A stretch of DNA of 64,000 bases from Reticulitermes speratus (lineage: Eukaryota > Arthropoda > Insecta > Blattodea > Rhinotermitidae): assembly GCA_021186555.1 (NCBI GenBank), contig JAJKFL010000004.1:11538001-11602000 (forward strand). The letters are read 5' to 3'. The notes below the pieces were generated by a model that was not told the origin of the DNA, did no database searches, and was given only the letters and a program-made list of their open reading frames with translations. The translations under genes were made by a program, and so were the position numbers. This document shows, in pieces, positions 43,501 through 54,420 of this stretch. Each line of letters starts with the position of its first letter. Within the stretch, counting starts at the first letter, position 1.

Positions 43501-46500
43501 TGCTGTTCCTATAACATTTATGCAGATCATGAAAATGTCCCGTAATTTAATCTGGAGAACTGAAAATTCTTTTTGATATAATTAAGTACGGAAAAAATGT
43601 AATACCTTCATGACAGAAGGACATTTCACTGCTTGTGTGGCACTTGCATTAGCCAGCTGGAATGTAGCAAATTGATATTTGTGCTGTGGCAGAGTTACAA
43701 TTTGTAGGTTATTAATTTTTTGATAGATGTCTGTAGGTAATGGCTGTATAGACTGCTGGCATCATAACAAAGTTAAACAGAACAGAGGAAGAGGAAATTT
43801 AACCCTTCAACAATGGTTTCATTTTAAACTACTGGCCAGGATGGAGGGCTTTTAAATTTATAGTACCCTTCAATGCATTCACAACTGTATGGTGCACCAT
43901 CACATAGAATAGAATATCTAATGGGTTCGAGCCCTTAGAGGCCCAATGCACGTAGGCCTTTTTAATAGGCCCTTTGTGCCCCCTAAAATGCAGAGGCTTT
44001 ACTAGAGTGTTGTGGCCCAACATAAGGCCACAAACCCTCTAAGTTATACATAACAGAAAAATGTATCAAGTACAGGTTCCGGCTCAATAAACATATTGGA
44101 CAAGCCCTCCCATTCTAAATACCTTTCGGTTCCCCTTACAGAGCCCCTGTAAAAAGAAATGCTCCTTTTCCAGAGCCTTCTATTACATGTCTCTTGGAGT
44201 CCTCAGTATGGGAGCCCTCCCTCCAAGTTCCCCTCATGGAGCCTCTGTAAAGAGAGAGATGCTCCCCTTCCAAAGCCTTTCCTGACATGGCATCACATAA
44301 GGAATGAAAGGACGTTACAGTGCACTGAAGCCAGCAGTGAATGGTTAAAAGGCTGAAATGTTGCATAATCTTTGTTAGCATTATGGTGGCTAGGAGGGCA
44401 GGTTCCTGTGCACATAGAAGACCATTTCACATGATATGTCACTCTTAACCTTTAAATGACTGGGTTGGTATTTAATTTTAGCACATGGTTCGTGAAAAAC
44501 ATATTGTTTGAACAGAAAAGAGATAAAAGTGGAAACAAATTGCATTTTGTGGAAAATAAAACAGCAGAATGTCTTAAAATGCAGTAAATTTCCTTGTTTA
44601 AATGTATGAAATGAATTTCTAGGTTTTTTTATACATGTGTCTGCATATGTGAACGTAGGACATTTAAAGATAAACGGTACTGGACTAGAGCTTCTCATAG
44701 CATTGACAGTGAAGAGTGCTGTCTTCTTGTATGATGCCATAGAGTTTGGTTAGACAGTTGCTATTGTTTTGGAAGACTGTTGGTGCGTATCTACTGAACG
44801 ACATAGTGTCACTTCCCAGAAGATACCATTTCTCAGTACTGGCCATGTTATGAGACAAATACCGAAGGTTTTAACAAAATCTGCCGTCTTCATTGTCCTT
44901 ATTTATCTGACAACTGTCTTCTGTCATTTCCTGCTGCTTTTGCCATGTTGGGATAGTCAGCTGAGTGAGCTGCATTAACACAATGAATGCGCTGACACAA
45001 AGTGGCAACCGATAGTTGTCAGATAACATAATGGGTCTGTAAATACACATTAACGCCACTGTTTAAATAATGTGTATTGTATTACACAATGGTGCATGTG
45101 GCAGACAAGGTGTTAAGCGATACTGCTTCTTGTTTGCAGCTGATGTACGTAGACTAGAGCAGGGATTGGAACCGCAGCGTTATGATGCCTTTCTGCTGTT
45201 TGCTGAGGAGGATCAGGACTTCGCAATGCAGATTTTGGATAGGATGGAAACAGACTATGGATTGAAGGTACCAAAACGACAATAGAATCATCTGTTTTGT
45301 TGAATATTTCTTTTTGGTTTAGACATGGCCTGATTGTACAACTTGTACAGGCTTATAAAGTAAAAATGTGTGTTAGTTGCCTTGAAATTAACTAACTTCA
45401 TGACATAAAACATGGCAGTTGAGTTTGTTATCAGTTAGTGATGCTGTCTCAGTAAGTTCATTATTTAGTGGCAGAAGTCAGAGCTGTGATTCACACCACT
45501 TGAAGAAACTCTGGTTGCAGGTGTTTCAAATTTGGTTTTCCCTTCGGATGACGCTGAATGCCCAGTAACTGTATGCTGAGGATGTTCTTATGTGACCAAA
45601 ATCTACTGTATGTTGTTAGCATTGTGATACCAGAACCACACATCATTCTGACTAAAGCAGTAATGCTTGTGACTTGTATGAGGTGTGACTATTAAATAAC
45701 GAGACTAGTCTCATAAGCATATTTATTAATGAAATTATTGTATCTATATGTTGTCCCCTTCAAAGTAATTTATATTGCAAAATACACTCCATATGAGTCT
45801 TTCAGGCCTCAAATAGTCTGGTTAAGTCACTTTGTGTGTGTTTTAAGTAACTGGCATCTTCTCCGCACACTTCACGTAACAAACTGAAGGTTTTGGTGGC
45901 AGTTTTCTTCACCGTCAAAGAAATATAATGTTTTCATTGTTCATTTTTTGTCAATCGTGATTACAAGTTAAAAAAGTTTATAAAAATGGATTACTTGGGA
46001 AACTGATAAAAATTCTGCAAAAACAGAACCATTTATTCTATTTTAGTTAACATTGAGCAAGGAATAAGCAATTGTTATCACAAAAACACTTACATTTTTC
46101 ACTTATGGGTACCTAAAGGGTGGAAATGTATTACTTCTTCTTTTAGTGACATTGATGGTTTAAGTCATGTTCAGGACATTACAGTAAGAATAAATGCAAC
46201 TGACTGTACTGATATATCAGTTAGTAGTGTTGCCTTGTTAGTAGAGTTCTCATACTCGCAGCATAGATGACTTTATTATACAGCAGAGTGTAAAAGTTTA
46301 TGAACCTCATTGTTGAGGATTTTGACCTTTTATGATTACCCATTTTAATACAATTGTTTTCACCTTTCATGACTGGTTCTGACAAATTTGGAAGAGACAA
46401 CATGGCTGATGAGTTGGCTTTCCCCAACTACTCAGCTCAGCTCAGCTTAGCTAAGTTCTGTTCGTTAAGTGACTTTATTACTTTCATGCTTTGTGGAATG

Positions 46501-49500
46501 AGACTGTTTCACTCATTTAATGTGTTTTGTGTTTCCAAAGCTGTCTGTTTTTTTAAAAACCAGCTTCCTTGCGTTTTACACTTTTGAGCTTATTTTATAT
46601 TATTATTACTGGTATTTCATAAGGCCTTGGAACCAAGATGGTGTTTTACATAAAAAATTGGTGTCTATGTTTGTGATAGTTTTGTCAGGCCCGGTTAATC
46701 ACAAACATGAGAATCTGCTGTACTGTTTCCCGCCAATTATCACTTACACTTGAGATGCCACCAGTTCTTTGTGTTTCCAGATGTTATATGAATTTCCTTC
46801 TGTAAACAGCTATGTTTGCGAGATCGTGATTTGGTTGGAGGTCTGACGTTTGAACATGAAGCCATTATGCATCTAATTGCCAAGCGGTGCAACCGATTGA
46901 TTGTTATAGCTTCACCAAATTTCCTCAAAAGTGAGGCCAATAAATTCTTCGTAACCTTTGCTACAGCACTTGGAATCGGTAAGTGTCGCGATACTTTCCG
47001 CAGGAAAGCTCCTGATTAGGAATAGAACATGCAAAAAAAAAAAAGTTGTAGTGCCGACTTTGTTGTTAACAGTTTCAAGAATTTTGAATGAATTTGTTGT
47101 TAACCATACATAATTGTGCTCAAATTTTATTCTGCACTAAATCACCACTGTAATCAATGCAGTCAAATTGATGGCGGACAGCTGATGTAGTACCAGTAAG
47201 TTTTATACGAGGGATGTTCAATCAGAAATGTTCCCCAGGTTCTAAAGATTAAATGTAGTCTGTTTATTCCATTGAAGTATCAGTAGTTTTGAACATAATC
47301 TCTCAGCAAATTTATGTATTTGTCTCATCTAGGAACATAATAATGAGGAAGTGGAAATGGCTGTTCATGAATGCTTGTAAATGCAAGATCCCGGTGTCTG
47401 TCAGTGTGCACATGAAAAATAATTGTACTTTGGTGGAATGAATGAGCTACATTTAACATTGTAATGACTTGTTATTTAAATTTGATGACCTTGGAAACCT
47501 TATTTCTTGAATGTCTTTCATGATCAGATTCTGTTAACATCCTGTGCAGTATGTTGCAAGTAATGGGCTGAGCCATGGCATGGTCTGAACTGTATGTAAG
47601 AATTTTAGGTGGACACATAACGAAATTATTTATCCTTAAATTTTTTCACTGTGAAATGACAGGGGGGATCATGGAGGTTTATCTTATAATGTGATAAATA
47701 CTGAACCTTTCTTGTGCCTGTATAGGCTTCTCGTATTCTTATCTCTCTAATATGATTTACCTCATAAGGTATTTCTCTCAAAGCATATTTCTTAAGGTGT
47801 GAAATACACAATTTCTTCTAGATCAAAGACTGCGCAAAGTGGTACCGGTCATGTACCAGAGGTGTCAGCTGCCCCCAGAGTTGATGTACTACTACTGGCT
47901 TGATTACGCCCGGTCTGGAAAACTGTATGACTTCTGGACAAAGCTGCACAACTCCATACATTCTCCCTCTGGCACTCAACCTGCCAGGTATTTGAAGTGC
48001 CAAAAGTAGAGTGACCAGCATATCGAAGTGCATTTTTGTGCAATACATTCTGCATGCTCATTTTTCACAGATCTATTGCTGATGAAATTAATCAACTACA
48101 GAGATATTATACTGCATGTAGGTTTTTTTCTTTTTCTTCCTTGACACAAGATGAGTCTCTTTAGAAGCACTATAGAGGGTGTTTCAGGAGGAATCTGCCA
48201 TACTTCGTGAGAACGTTCCTTAGGTTAAGTTACATTGCTATGACCAAACATACCTATAACTGTAGTTGAATGGTTACAGGGATACTGATGTGAAAAAGTG
48301 TGGGCTTTTTGCATGATGCACTGCACTGCATACACTGCACAGGACCATCCTTGAGCCTGTAGCTAAGTCAAGTGAAGCCTTGTAGCCTCACGTGCTATAT
48401 ACTTGGAACCCTAAGTACAATTTTATGAAAGTAGTGCAAGTTTTTCTTAGTTAATGTCTTTATGTCACTCACATGTTAATGAGATGTTAAGTACAGGTGT
48501 TAACATCACAGGAACTGCAAATTCTCCTCGTTTTAATATGTGTTTTGTAATTGGTAAATGCATAACAGATCTTCTTTAACTGCCCTCTCGCCATTATCTC
48601 CATAACCGTTAAACTTCGGATATAGGTGTTTTTGGTTATATTGATTTTAACCTAAGGAACTTTCTCCCAAAGTATAGCCTGTAATGTTCCTTTTTCCTTT
48701 TGCTCTCGGTACAGGAACTCTGTAGTGTCTGTGAAAGATAGTTCATTAAATTACGTAATTATTAACTTAAAAGCTTAACTGGTCTCTTTATATGGTGACA
48801 TGCATGAAGTGTAAATAAGCACTATAATTACTTTCCACTAAAGTTCAAAATGTAAGAAATGTTTTATTAAGAACAGTATTGCGAGAGTTGAGGGCCAAGA
48901 GGGCCGGGATAGCGTAGTCGGTATAGCGACTCGCTACGGGCTGGATGGTCCAGGGATCGAATCCCGGTGAGGGCGAGATTTTCCGCACCCATCCAGACCG
49001 GCTCTGGGGCCCACCCAGCCTCCTGTACAATGGGTACCGGGTCTCTTTCCCGGGGCTAAAGCAGGCAGGGCGTGGAGTTAACCACCCACCCTCATCTAGT
49101 GCCAGGGTTAAAGAAAGAGTAGAGCTATACCTCTACTCCCCCTCTGGGCCTTCATGGCCCATTGTAGGGAGAACTTTACCTTTTTTTACCTTTATTGCGA
49201 GAGTTGAAGTTAACACAGTGATGTTGCTGAAGATTCAAGTTTTCCAGTATGTCATGCTGTGTCGCAGGACGAGTAGTCGCCGATATTTCAAAGGACTGTT
49301 GCTTTTATCTTCAGCATCAAGTATTCAAAGAAGGGTTCTGCTTGGAGTGCTTGACCTGAAGATGTAGGGAGAGTGAGCCTTTGAATATCAGGAACTACTT
49401 GCCTGATGACACAATGTGACATACCAGAAAGCCTGAATTTTCAGGAATATCATTGTAGCTGGTAGCAACTTGACAGTATTGGTATAATCATCACTATTTT

Positions 49501-52500
49501 GCATATTTTTATTTCATATAGATTCCTTGAATGGGGGAGAAGAGAGATATTTACAGGGTTTTGGTTGGAATACCTGAAGGCAAGACACATCTTGGAAGAC
49601 CAGTACATAGATGGGACGCTAATATTAAATTGGACCCTCAAGAAATAGGATGGAGGGGGCATGGATGGGATTCATCTGGCTCAGTATAGGGACAAGTGGT
49701 GGGCTGTCATGATCATGGCAATGAACATTTGGATTCCATAAAATGCAGGGAATTTCTTGACTAGCTGAGGAACCATTAGCTTCTCAAAAAGGTCTGTGCT
49801 TTGTGGAATTCGCTATATTCTTTTAACAGTGACGTTTATGTGTTTTGAAACTGACAGGTCTCAGTTACCAGCTATTAAAGCCAATGGTCAAGAAAGCTGT
49901 AGCATAAAAGCTCAACCTGTGTTGGAACAAGACACTGTCCTTTCTTCAAATTGGAAGAATGAGGACATTGCAGATTCATGTAGTCTAGGAAGTGAAACAT
50001 CAAGCATTGACAGTAGAAATGTAAGTTACCTGCCAGTGTTAACTTGTATGATGTGATGTTTCAAGTGCATATTTTTGTGACGGCAACGTTCGCTTGTGCA
50101 TAATATCAGCTGATCGTTTTAAGCCACAGCTGTGAAGTAACAAATATTATAAGTGACAGCATAAAGAGAAAGTAGTAAAGATGGTACGGTTTCGTTTGGT
50201 GTCAAGAAAAGTATAATTATCTAACCATGATGGGAAGTGAACAAAATATAGCAAGTTGGTGCCAGAACTCATAAAGGCTGGGAAGAATCAGATTTATTTC
50301 ACTTTGTGAGTACTTATATAAAAGTAAATCCATGAGCAGGATAAAACTTGGCTGTATGAGTGTTGAAATGAATGGTGCTAATGATGATGCACGGGCAGGG
50401 ATAGCGTAGTCGGTATAGCAACTCGCTACGAGCTGGATGGCCCAGGGATCGAATCCCGGTGGGACCGAGATTTTCAGCACCTGTCCAGACTGGGTCATTC
50501 CCGCGGGTAAAGCGGCCGGGGTGTGGGGTTGACCACCCACCCCCATCTAGCGCCGAGGTTAAAGAAAGAGTAGAGCTATACCTCTACCCCCCTCTGGGCC
50601 TTCATGGCCTGTTCTAGGGTGAACTTTACCTTTACCTTTAATGATGATTCACTACATGCTGAAATGTTGTGTCACATCTGACACAACTTACAGTGTACTT
50701 GGTTGTTAATGAAACAGAAAAGTACCTGTCTGAGTTAGGACTTGTGGTGGTCTGCTCACATTTCAAGGCTTAATGTATTATTAACAATGCATGAACATCT
50801 TTTTATAATCAAATTTCTACATCAGTTGTTGCCAGGCAATCGTAGGCCAATATTTTTATGACAGTTTGATTCACAGCAATATGTTGCCAGTGCTTATTTG
50901 AAAAATTAGCAGAAGTAGGAAAGAGTCGTGCGTATCTTCGGCAGGATACTGCACCAGGCGCAAAGCACGCTGCACTGAGTGTGTTTAGTGAATGAGTAAT
51001 TAGAGTAGGATTTTTATACCATATTTACATGAACATGGGATGAGAATTTTTTTCATAATTCACCATCTGAAAAATGGGATGATATCTAAAAATCACACAT
51101 GTAGGTGAAGATGTTCTGTATATGTATTTTCGTGAAAACAGAGGTTTGTCGGGGGCGGGAGGGGTCGTCTTATATTCAGGTGAATACAGTACAGTAAGTC
51201 CCCAACTTATATGGACCATTTGTTCCAAAGGTTTCTGTCTATGTTGAAGAATCTGTTTAAGTCTGCTGGGCTGTCATGTGGTGCAGTTCACTAGGTAGGT
51301 ACCAATGTTTCAGAGGAACCTGGTATGTTACTCTGAAGATGAGGTACCTCCATTCCACAGTATGCAGAATCACATCCTAAAGGAGTAACGTTGAGGCAGT
51401 ACATTTATATTTCTGTAACATACACATTGTGGAGGCATTAGAAGCCAAAGTCAGGGCTTTTATTTTTATATCATGAAAGGTGATTGTCACGTGAAGTTTT
51501 ATCAATATAGATATGCTGCAATGTTAGCAGAGAGCACTGTCAATCAGTACAGTGATTTTACTGAGAAAATTTTGGAATTCTTATGGATGTTTATTTGTTA
51601 CATGGAGTAGACAACTTCATTTTGTGTGATGGGCTACACACTGACATTTGTTTGGTAAAATTATGGAAAACATAATGACCTTATCAAGAGAATTTGAGCA
51701 GACGCTTATTGTACTTCTTTGTAATTGCTTGTGCATTGGCTGGTGGTTTGCTGATCACAGCGGGGATGTAGAGACACTGGCTGCCAGTGTACAGATGTGT
51801 GTGTGTAATTAACCTTTAAAGACTAAAATTGACTTGAATTACATATAAAAATTCAGTCCGTACCGTGTGGTAAACATACTCCATCTTCATTATAAAAACC
51901 AGCCAGTAAATGTTGTATAGAGAAATAATCGCTGTTTGTTGTGAGATCCACACAAAACACATAAATACAGTCCGTACCGCGCAGTAAACACACTCCGTCT
52001 CAGTTATACAAACCAGTCAGTTAATGCTGTACAGTGAAATAATCGCTGTTTGTTCTGAGATCCACACAAAGCACTTAAATGCACTGTGTGGGCAGAATGT
52101 AGAGTTTTTAAACATCAAAACCTGGTGGTACATACAGAAACCACTGGGCCTTAAAGGGTTGAACTTAATTTGATACCAGTCCAGTGACACATAAGCTGAG
52201 GACTGAAGTTGTGATGTCTTGTAACCATACCCTAAATTAACCTAACCTAATCGTGCCTAGCCTAGCATAGTTGGGCCTGTCATATGTCACAATCTTGCCT
52301 AGCCTAGTTGGGTCTGTCATATGTCACATGTGGTAGTGACGACTGTAGAGCAGTGGTGGAATTGTGCTCATCGGTAAGGGAAAATTCTGTCCGGTACAAA
52401 TTCCCAAGGGATTACTGTGGGATTGTACACTGGCCTCTGTGATGGGAAGCCTGTGTATAACTGCCTGAACACTGATGCACCCAACCCCTGTCTTATGCCG

Positions 52501-52882
52501 TTTTGCTTTAACGCCCCTTGCCAATTTACACCTCTTCCAGATTTGCGCTGTCCCCACTCTTACTTTAACACCCTTTCGGCTGGTTTATTTGCATTTAATA
52601 AGTCCGTTACTTGTTATGGGAATATTGTTTATTTATGCCTTTTTGATTTACGCCTGTTTCTTCAGGAACACAACTAGGGTGTAGAACAAGGACTGGGTGT
52701 AATGCCTTTTGATGTGTGTGTGTGTGTTTTGCAATACATATATATTCCTGTTATTCCAGTTTGAAGCACCATCTTTAAAGAAGCAGAAGTCATTAAGTAT
52801 GGAGTCTCTCAAGTGGAAGGCATTTACAAAGCTGCTGAAGAAAATACCTAAAAGAAAACCACAATTAGCAGAGGCTACATGA
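40549..52882 (+). CDS. MYD88: MyD88, Toll pathway adaptor, complete, eight exons
   Basis: Cytoplasmic adaptor linking Toll receptors to Tube/Pelle kinases through TIR and death domains (family knowledge). Exons: 40549-40676, 42283-42467, 43198-43293, 45140-45267, 46810-46978, 47822-47987, 49858-50020, 52760-52882. All phases close, giving 385 codons. Death domain about residues 8-104 ([31 protein letters not shown]), intermediate segment, TIR about 148-280. Box 1 is YDAFLLFA (151-158), box 2 LRDRDLVGG (182-190), box 3 FW (273-274). The C-terminal tail of ~95 residues is Ser-rich then Lys-rich ([10 protein letters not shown]), as insect MyD88s often have. The ATG follows a 3' splice site by two bases (CTGCAG/GTATGG), so a noncoding first exon lies upstream. 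The exon-3 donor GTCCGT is weak but required by phase. Confidence 0.95.
42719..43083. repeat. 185-bp tandem duplication in MyD88 intron 2
   Basis: Block 42719-42903 is followed immediately by a near-identical copy, 42904-43083. Both start AACTCCAAGTCATTTAAGG and end with GCTCCAGACAGACAC. Few differences, so it is recent. Confidence 0.93.
43905..44035 (-). mobile_element. 3'-end fragment of RNase H LINE (MyD88 intron 3)
   Basis: Close copy of the fragment at 21279-21405. On the - strand it ends in TTCTATTCTATG, the tail of the 38.6-kb family, preceded by GGGCTCGAACCCATTAG. 5'-truncated. Confidence 0.8.
44790..44845 (+). repeat. Outer-end fragment of hammerhead family A
   Basis: Contains CTACTGAACGACATAGTGTC and CCCAGAAGATACC, matching the outer end of family A halves. 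No core is left. In MyD88 intron 3. Confidence 0.45.
45680..46130 (-). mobile_element. Internally deleted mariner-like element (MyD88 intron 4)
   Basis: On the - strand a mariner-like N-terminal piece ([20 protein letters not shown]) runs, within about 40 codons, into a C-terminal YFEGDNI, followed by ACGAGACT-type terminal repeat sequence and GTCACACCTC at 45680-45712. The transposase centre is missing. The left end of the element near 46130 is not fixed. Confidence 0.6.
48171..48690. mobile_element. MITE with ~100-bp inverted arms (MyD88 intron 6)
   Basis: The arm at 48190-48290 (GTTCCTTAGGTTAA, ACCAAACATACCTATA, GGTTACAGGGAT) is repeated inverted at 48590-48690 (TTAACCTAAGGAAC, TATAGGTGTTTTTGGT). 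The terminal GGTGTTTCAGGAGG is visible only on the left. No transposase. Superfamily uncertain. Confidence 0.7.
48892..49192 (+). repeat. Intact tRNA-derived SINE with 15-bp target duplication (MyD88 intron 6)
   Basis: Flanked by TATTGCGAGAGTTGA at 48877-48891 and 49193-49207. A-box TAGCGTAGTCGG near 48910 and B-box GGGATCGAATCCC near 48955 have tRNA spacing. The body has CAGACCGGCTCTGGGG and GAGCTATACCTCTA, and the tail is (TTTACC)n-like. A second copy of this family is at 50389-50637 in the next intron of MyD88, and an old one at 5745. Confidence 0.93.
49236..49447. repeat. Inverted-repeat element, hammerhead family A (MyD88 intron 6)
   Basis: Left half on the - strand and right half on the + strand each show the core. 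Right: CTGAAGA (49356-49362) with TTGAATATCAGG. Left: CTGAAGA with CCTTTGAAATATCGG on the complement of 49272-49313. The outer ends contain ATGCTGTGTCGC and GATGACACAATGTG. It starts 29 bases after the SINE's duplication. Confidence 0.7.
49560..49805 (+). pseudogene. LINE C-terminal remnant (MyD88 intron 6)
   Basis: Degenerate reading [28 protein letters not shown], then the noncoding 3' end TTTCTTGACTAGCTGAGG and TTAGCTTCTCAA. It matches the better-kept - strand copy at 53794-54121 ([16 protein letters not shown]; same 3' end). Stops interrupt it. Confidence 0.75.
50389..50637 (+). repeat. tRNA-derived SINE, second copy (MyD88 intron 7)
   Basis: Same family as 48892-49192: GGGATAGCGTAGTCGG, GGGATCGAATCCCGGTG, GAGCTATACCTCTA and a TTTACCTTTACC tail. 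Flanked by TAATGATGAT just before (about 50379-50388) and just after the tail. Confidence 0.92.
51188..51260 (+). repeat. Single end of a pogo/Tigger-like MITE
   Basis: TACAGTAAGTCCCCAACTTA has the TA + CAGTA layout and poly-C motif of pogo-like ends. I do not find the matching inverted end, so it is probably truncated. In MyD88 intron 7. Confidence 0.5.
51854..52081. repeat. 114-bp tandem duplication in MyD88 intron 7
   Basis: CAGTCCGTACC recurs exactly 114 bases apart (51854 and 51968). The units share AATAATCGCTGTTTGTT and GAGATCCACACAAA, with about 15% divergence. Confidence 0.92.
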
Positions 52883-53394
52883 ACCATTGCATTGCCTATT
52901 TATCACCCTTTGTTTGGTAAGTCTGTTGTTGAATATATTGCCACATTTCTTGGGAAACCTCTAATAACATGTTCAGATTTTAGAATTTGTTTTCCAGCTG
53001 ACAACTTTCATCATGGAGACATTTTCATTTTTTTTTTTTCAAATCCACTTTTTTTACTCTCTTAACCTTTTAAAGACATGCATCGCATACACAAACGCAT
53101 GTAGGGAAACAACCCTAGAAATTCAGTTTATTTATTTAGGCAACAAGGAAATTTACTGCATTTTTAAGACGTGCTGCATAATCTCTGTTTCATTTTCCAC
53201 TGCCGTTTATTTCATAATTTTACCTTTTTCTGTTTAAAAGAAATACATTCTGAATTGGTTGTGCATCAATTTTGTATGTTCCTGTCTCCATACTGTAGTG
53301 AGTATTCCTTGAAAAGTTGATAGTTCCTGGGTTCATCAAACAGTTTCCTTCGGTATGCTTTTATGGAAACCACAGATTCATTAGCATGAAGATT

Positions 53395-53548
53395 TAAGTC
53401 TTCTGGTGTGTTATGCTGTGTCATAGTTCCTGATGTGTGGAAGGATCTTCATAGTCAAGCTTGACGCTGAAAGTGAAGGCATTATATGATCCTTCGAAAT
53501 ACTGGGAAATATTTTTTACCAATCCAGAAGACCTGAATCTTCAGCAGC
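53395..53548. repeat. Inverted-repeat element, hammerhead family A
   Basis: Outer ends CTTCTGGTGTGTTATGCTGT and AATCCAGAAGACC face each other. The right half has GCTGAAAGTGAAGGCATT and CCTTCGAAATACTGGG (decayed core). It lies 0.5 kb after the MyD88 stop. Confidence 0.6.
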
Positions 53549-53749
53549 ATTGCTGTGACAACCTCAATTATCGCATTCAGGGTAATGACAGAAGCCCAAT
53601 TAGCACCTGAACCATTTAATCCAGTTCTTGCCCTCAATTAACACATTCACTGCAGGGCATTTAAATCCCCGACGGTGTTAAATTGCCAGCGATTTTTTGA
53701 ATGTTAAACAACTAGTGCGTCGTCTTATAAATTATAAAATATAATTATA

Positions 53750-54264
53750 CAGTAGAACCCTGTTAAGAAGTCTTTCAAGGGACCAGAGGATTAAGCTAAC
53801 TAACTAACTCCATGGAGCAGAGTCCTTCTTGAGAAGCTAACAGGTCGCCAGCTAGTCAAGAAATTCCCGGGTTTTATGGAACCCGAAGGTTCATTACCGC
53901 ACTCACAAGAGCCTGCCACCTGTCCCTATCCTGAGCCACATCAATCCAGTCCATGCCCCCCCATCCCACTTCTTGAAGATCCATTTTAATATTATCCTCC
54001 CATCTACGCCTCATGTAGACTCTCGTTCCCAATCGTCGGTTTGAAAGTATCCTTCCTCCCCAATTTTGCATTAAAATCTCCTAACAGAATTTTCATATGG
54101 TACTTAGGAAAATGATAAAAAACCAGAGGATTAGGGACTCCTTAAGCGGGAAGACTTAGTAAGAGGGAAGCTTATTAAAAGCAATAGGATTTCGGGACTT
54201 TAAAAATCAGACTTCTTACAGAGGAAAACTTCTTATGTGGGGACTTCTTATCCGGGTTCTACTG
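53750..54264. mobile_element. pogo/Tigger-like MITE nested in the TTAA MITE
   Basis: Inverted ends CAGTAGAACCC (53750 on) and GGGTTCTACTG (ending 54264), with TA on both sides. Subterminal GTTAAGAAGTC and GACTTCTTATCC continue the inverted repeat. Its interior is split by the LINE fragment at 53794-54121. Confidence 0.88.
53794..54121 (-). mobile_element. 5'-truncated LINE fragment nested in the pogo-like MITE
   Basis: Flanked by ACCAGAGGATTA at 53782-53793 and 54122-54133. On the - strand it encodes [29 protein letters not shown] and VMNLRVP before a stop, the usual C-terminus of an endonuclease-RT polyprotein. It ends in a (GTTA)n tail at 53794-53810. Confidence 0.9.
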
Positions 54265-54420
54265 TATATAAAATTATATATAAAATGCATATATTTTTTC
54301 TAGTTGTCAGCTAGGGATTAATAAAGATGTAAAATATGTTTCCTGACAGAAATTATTGTGTGTGTGGCCTATTTAAGGCAAAAGAGCAGAGTAAACTTTA
54401 GATCGACTAAAGTCGACGCT

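Noticed and set aside
48905..48975. tRNA gene
   Set aside because: Has A and B boxes but sits inside a SINE with a 15-bp target duplication, a tRNA-unrelated body and a tail; no proper cloverleaf acceptor stem.
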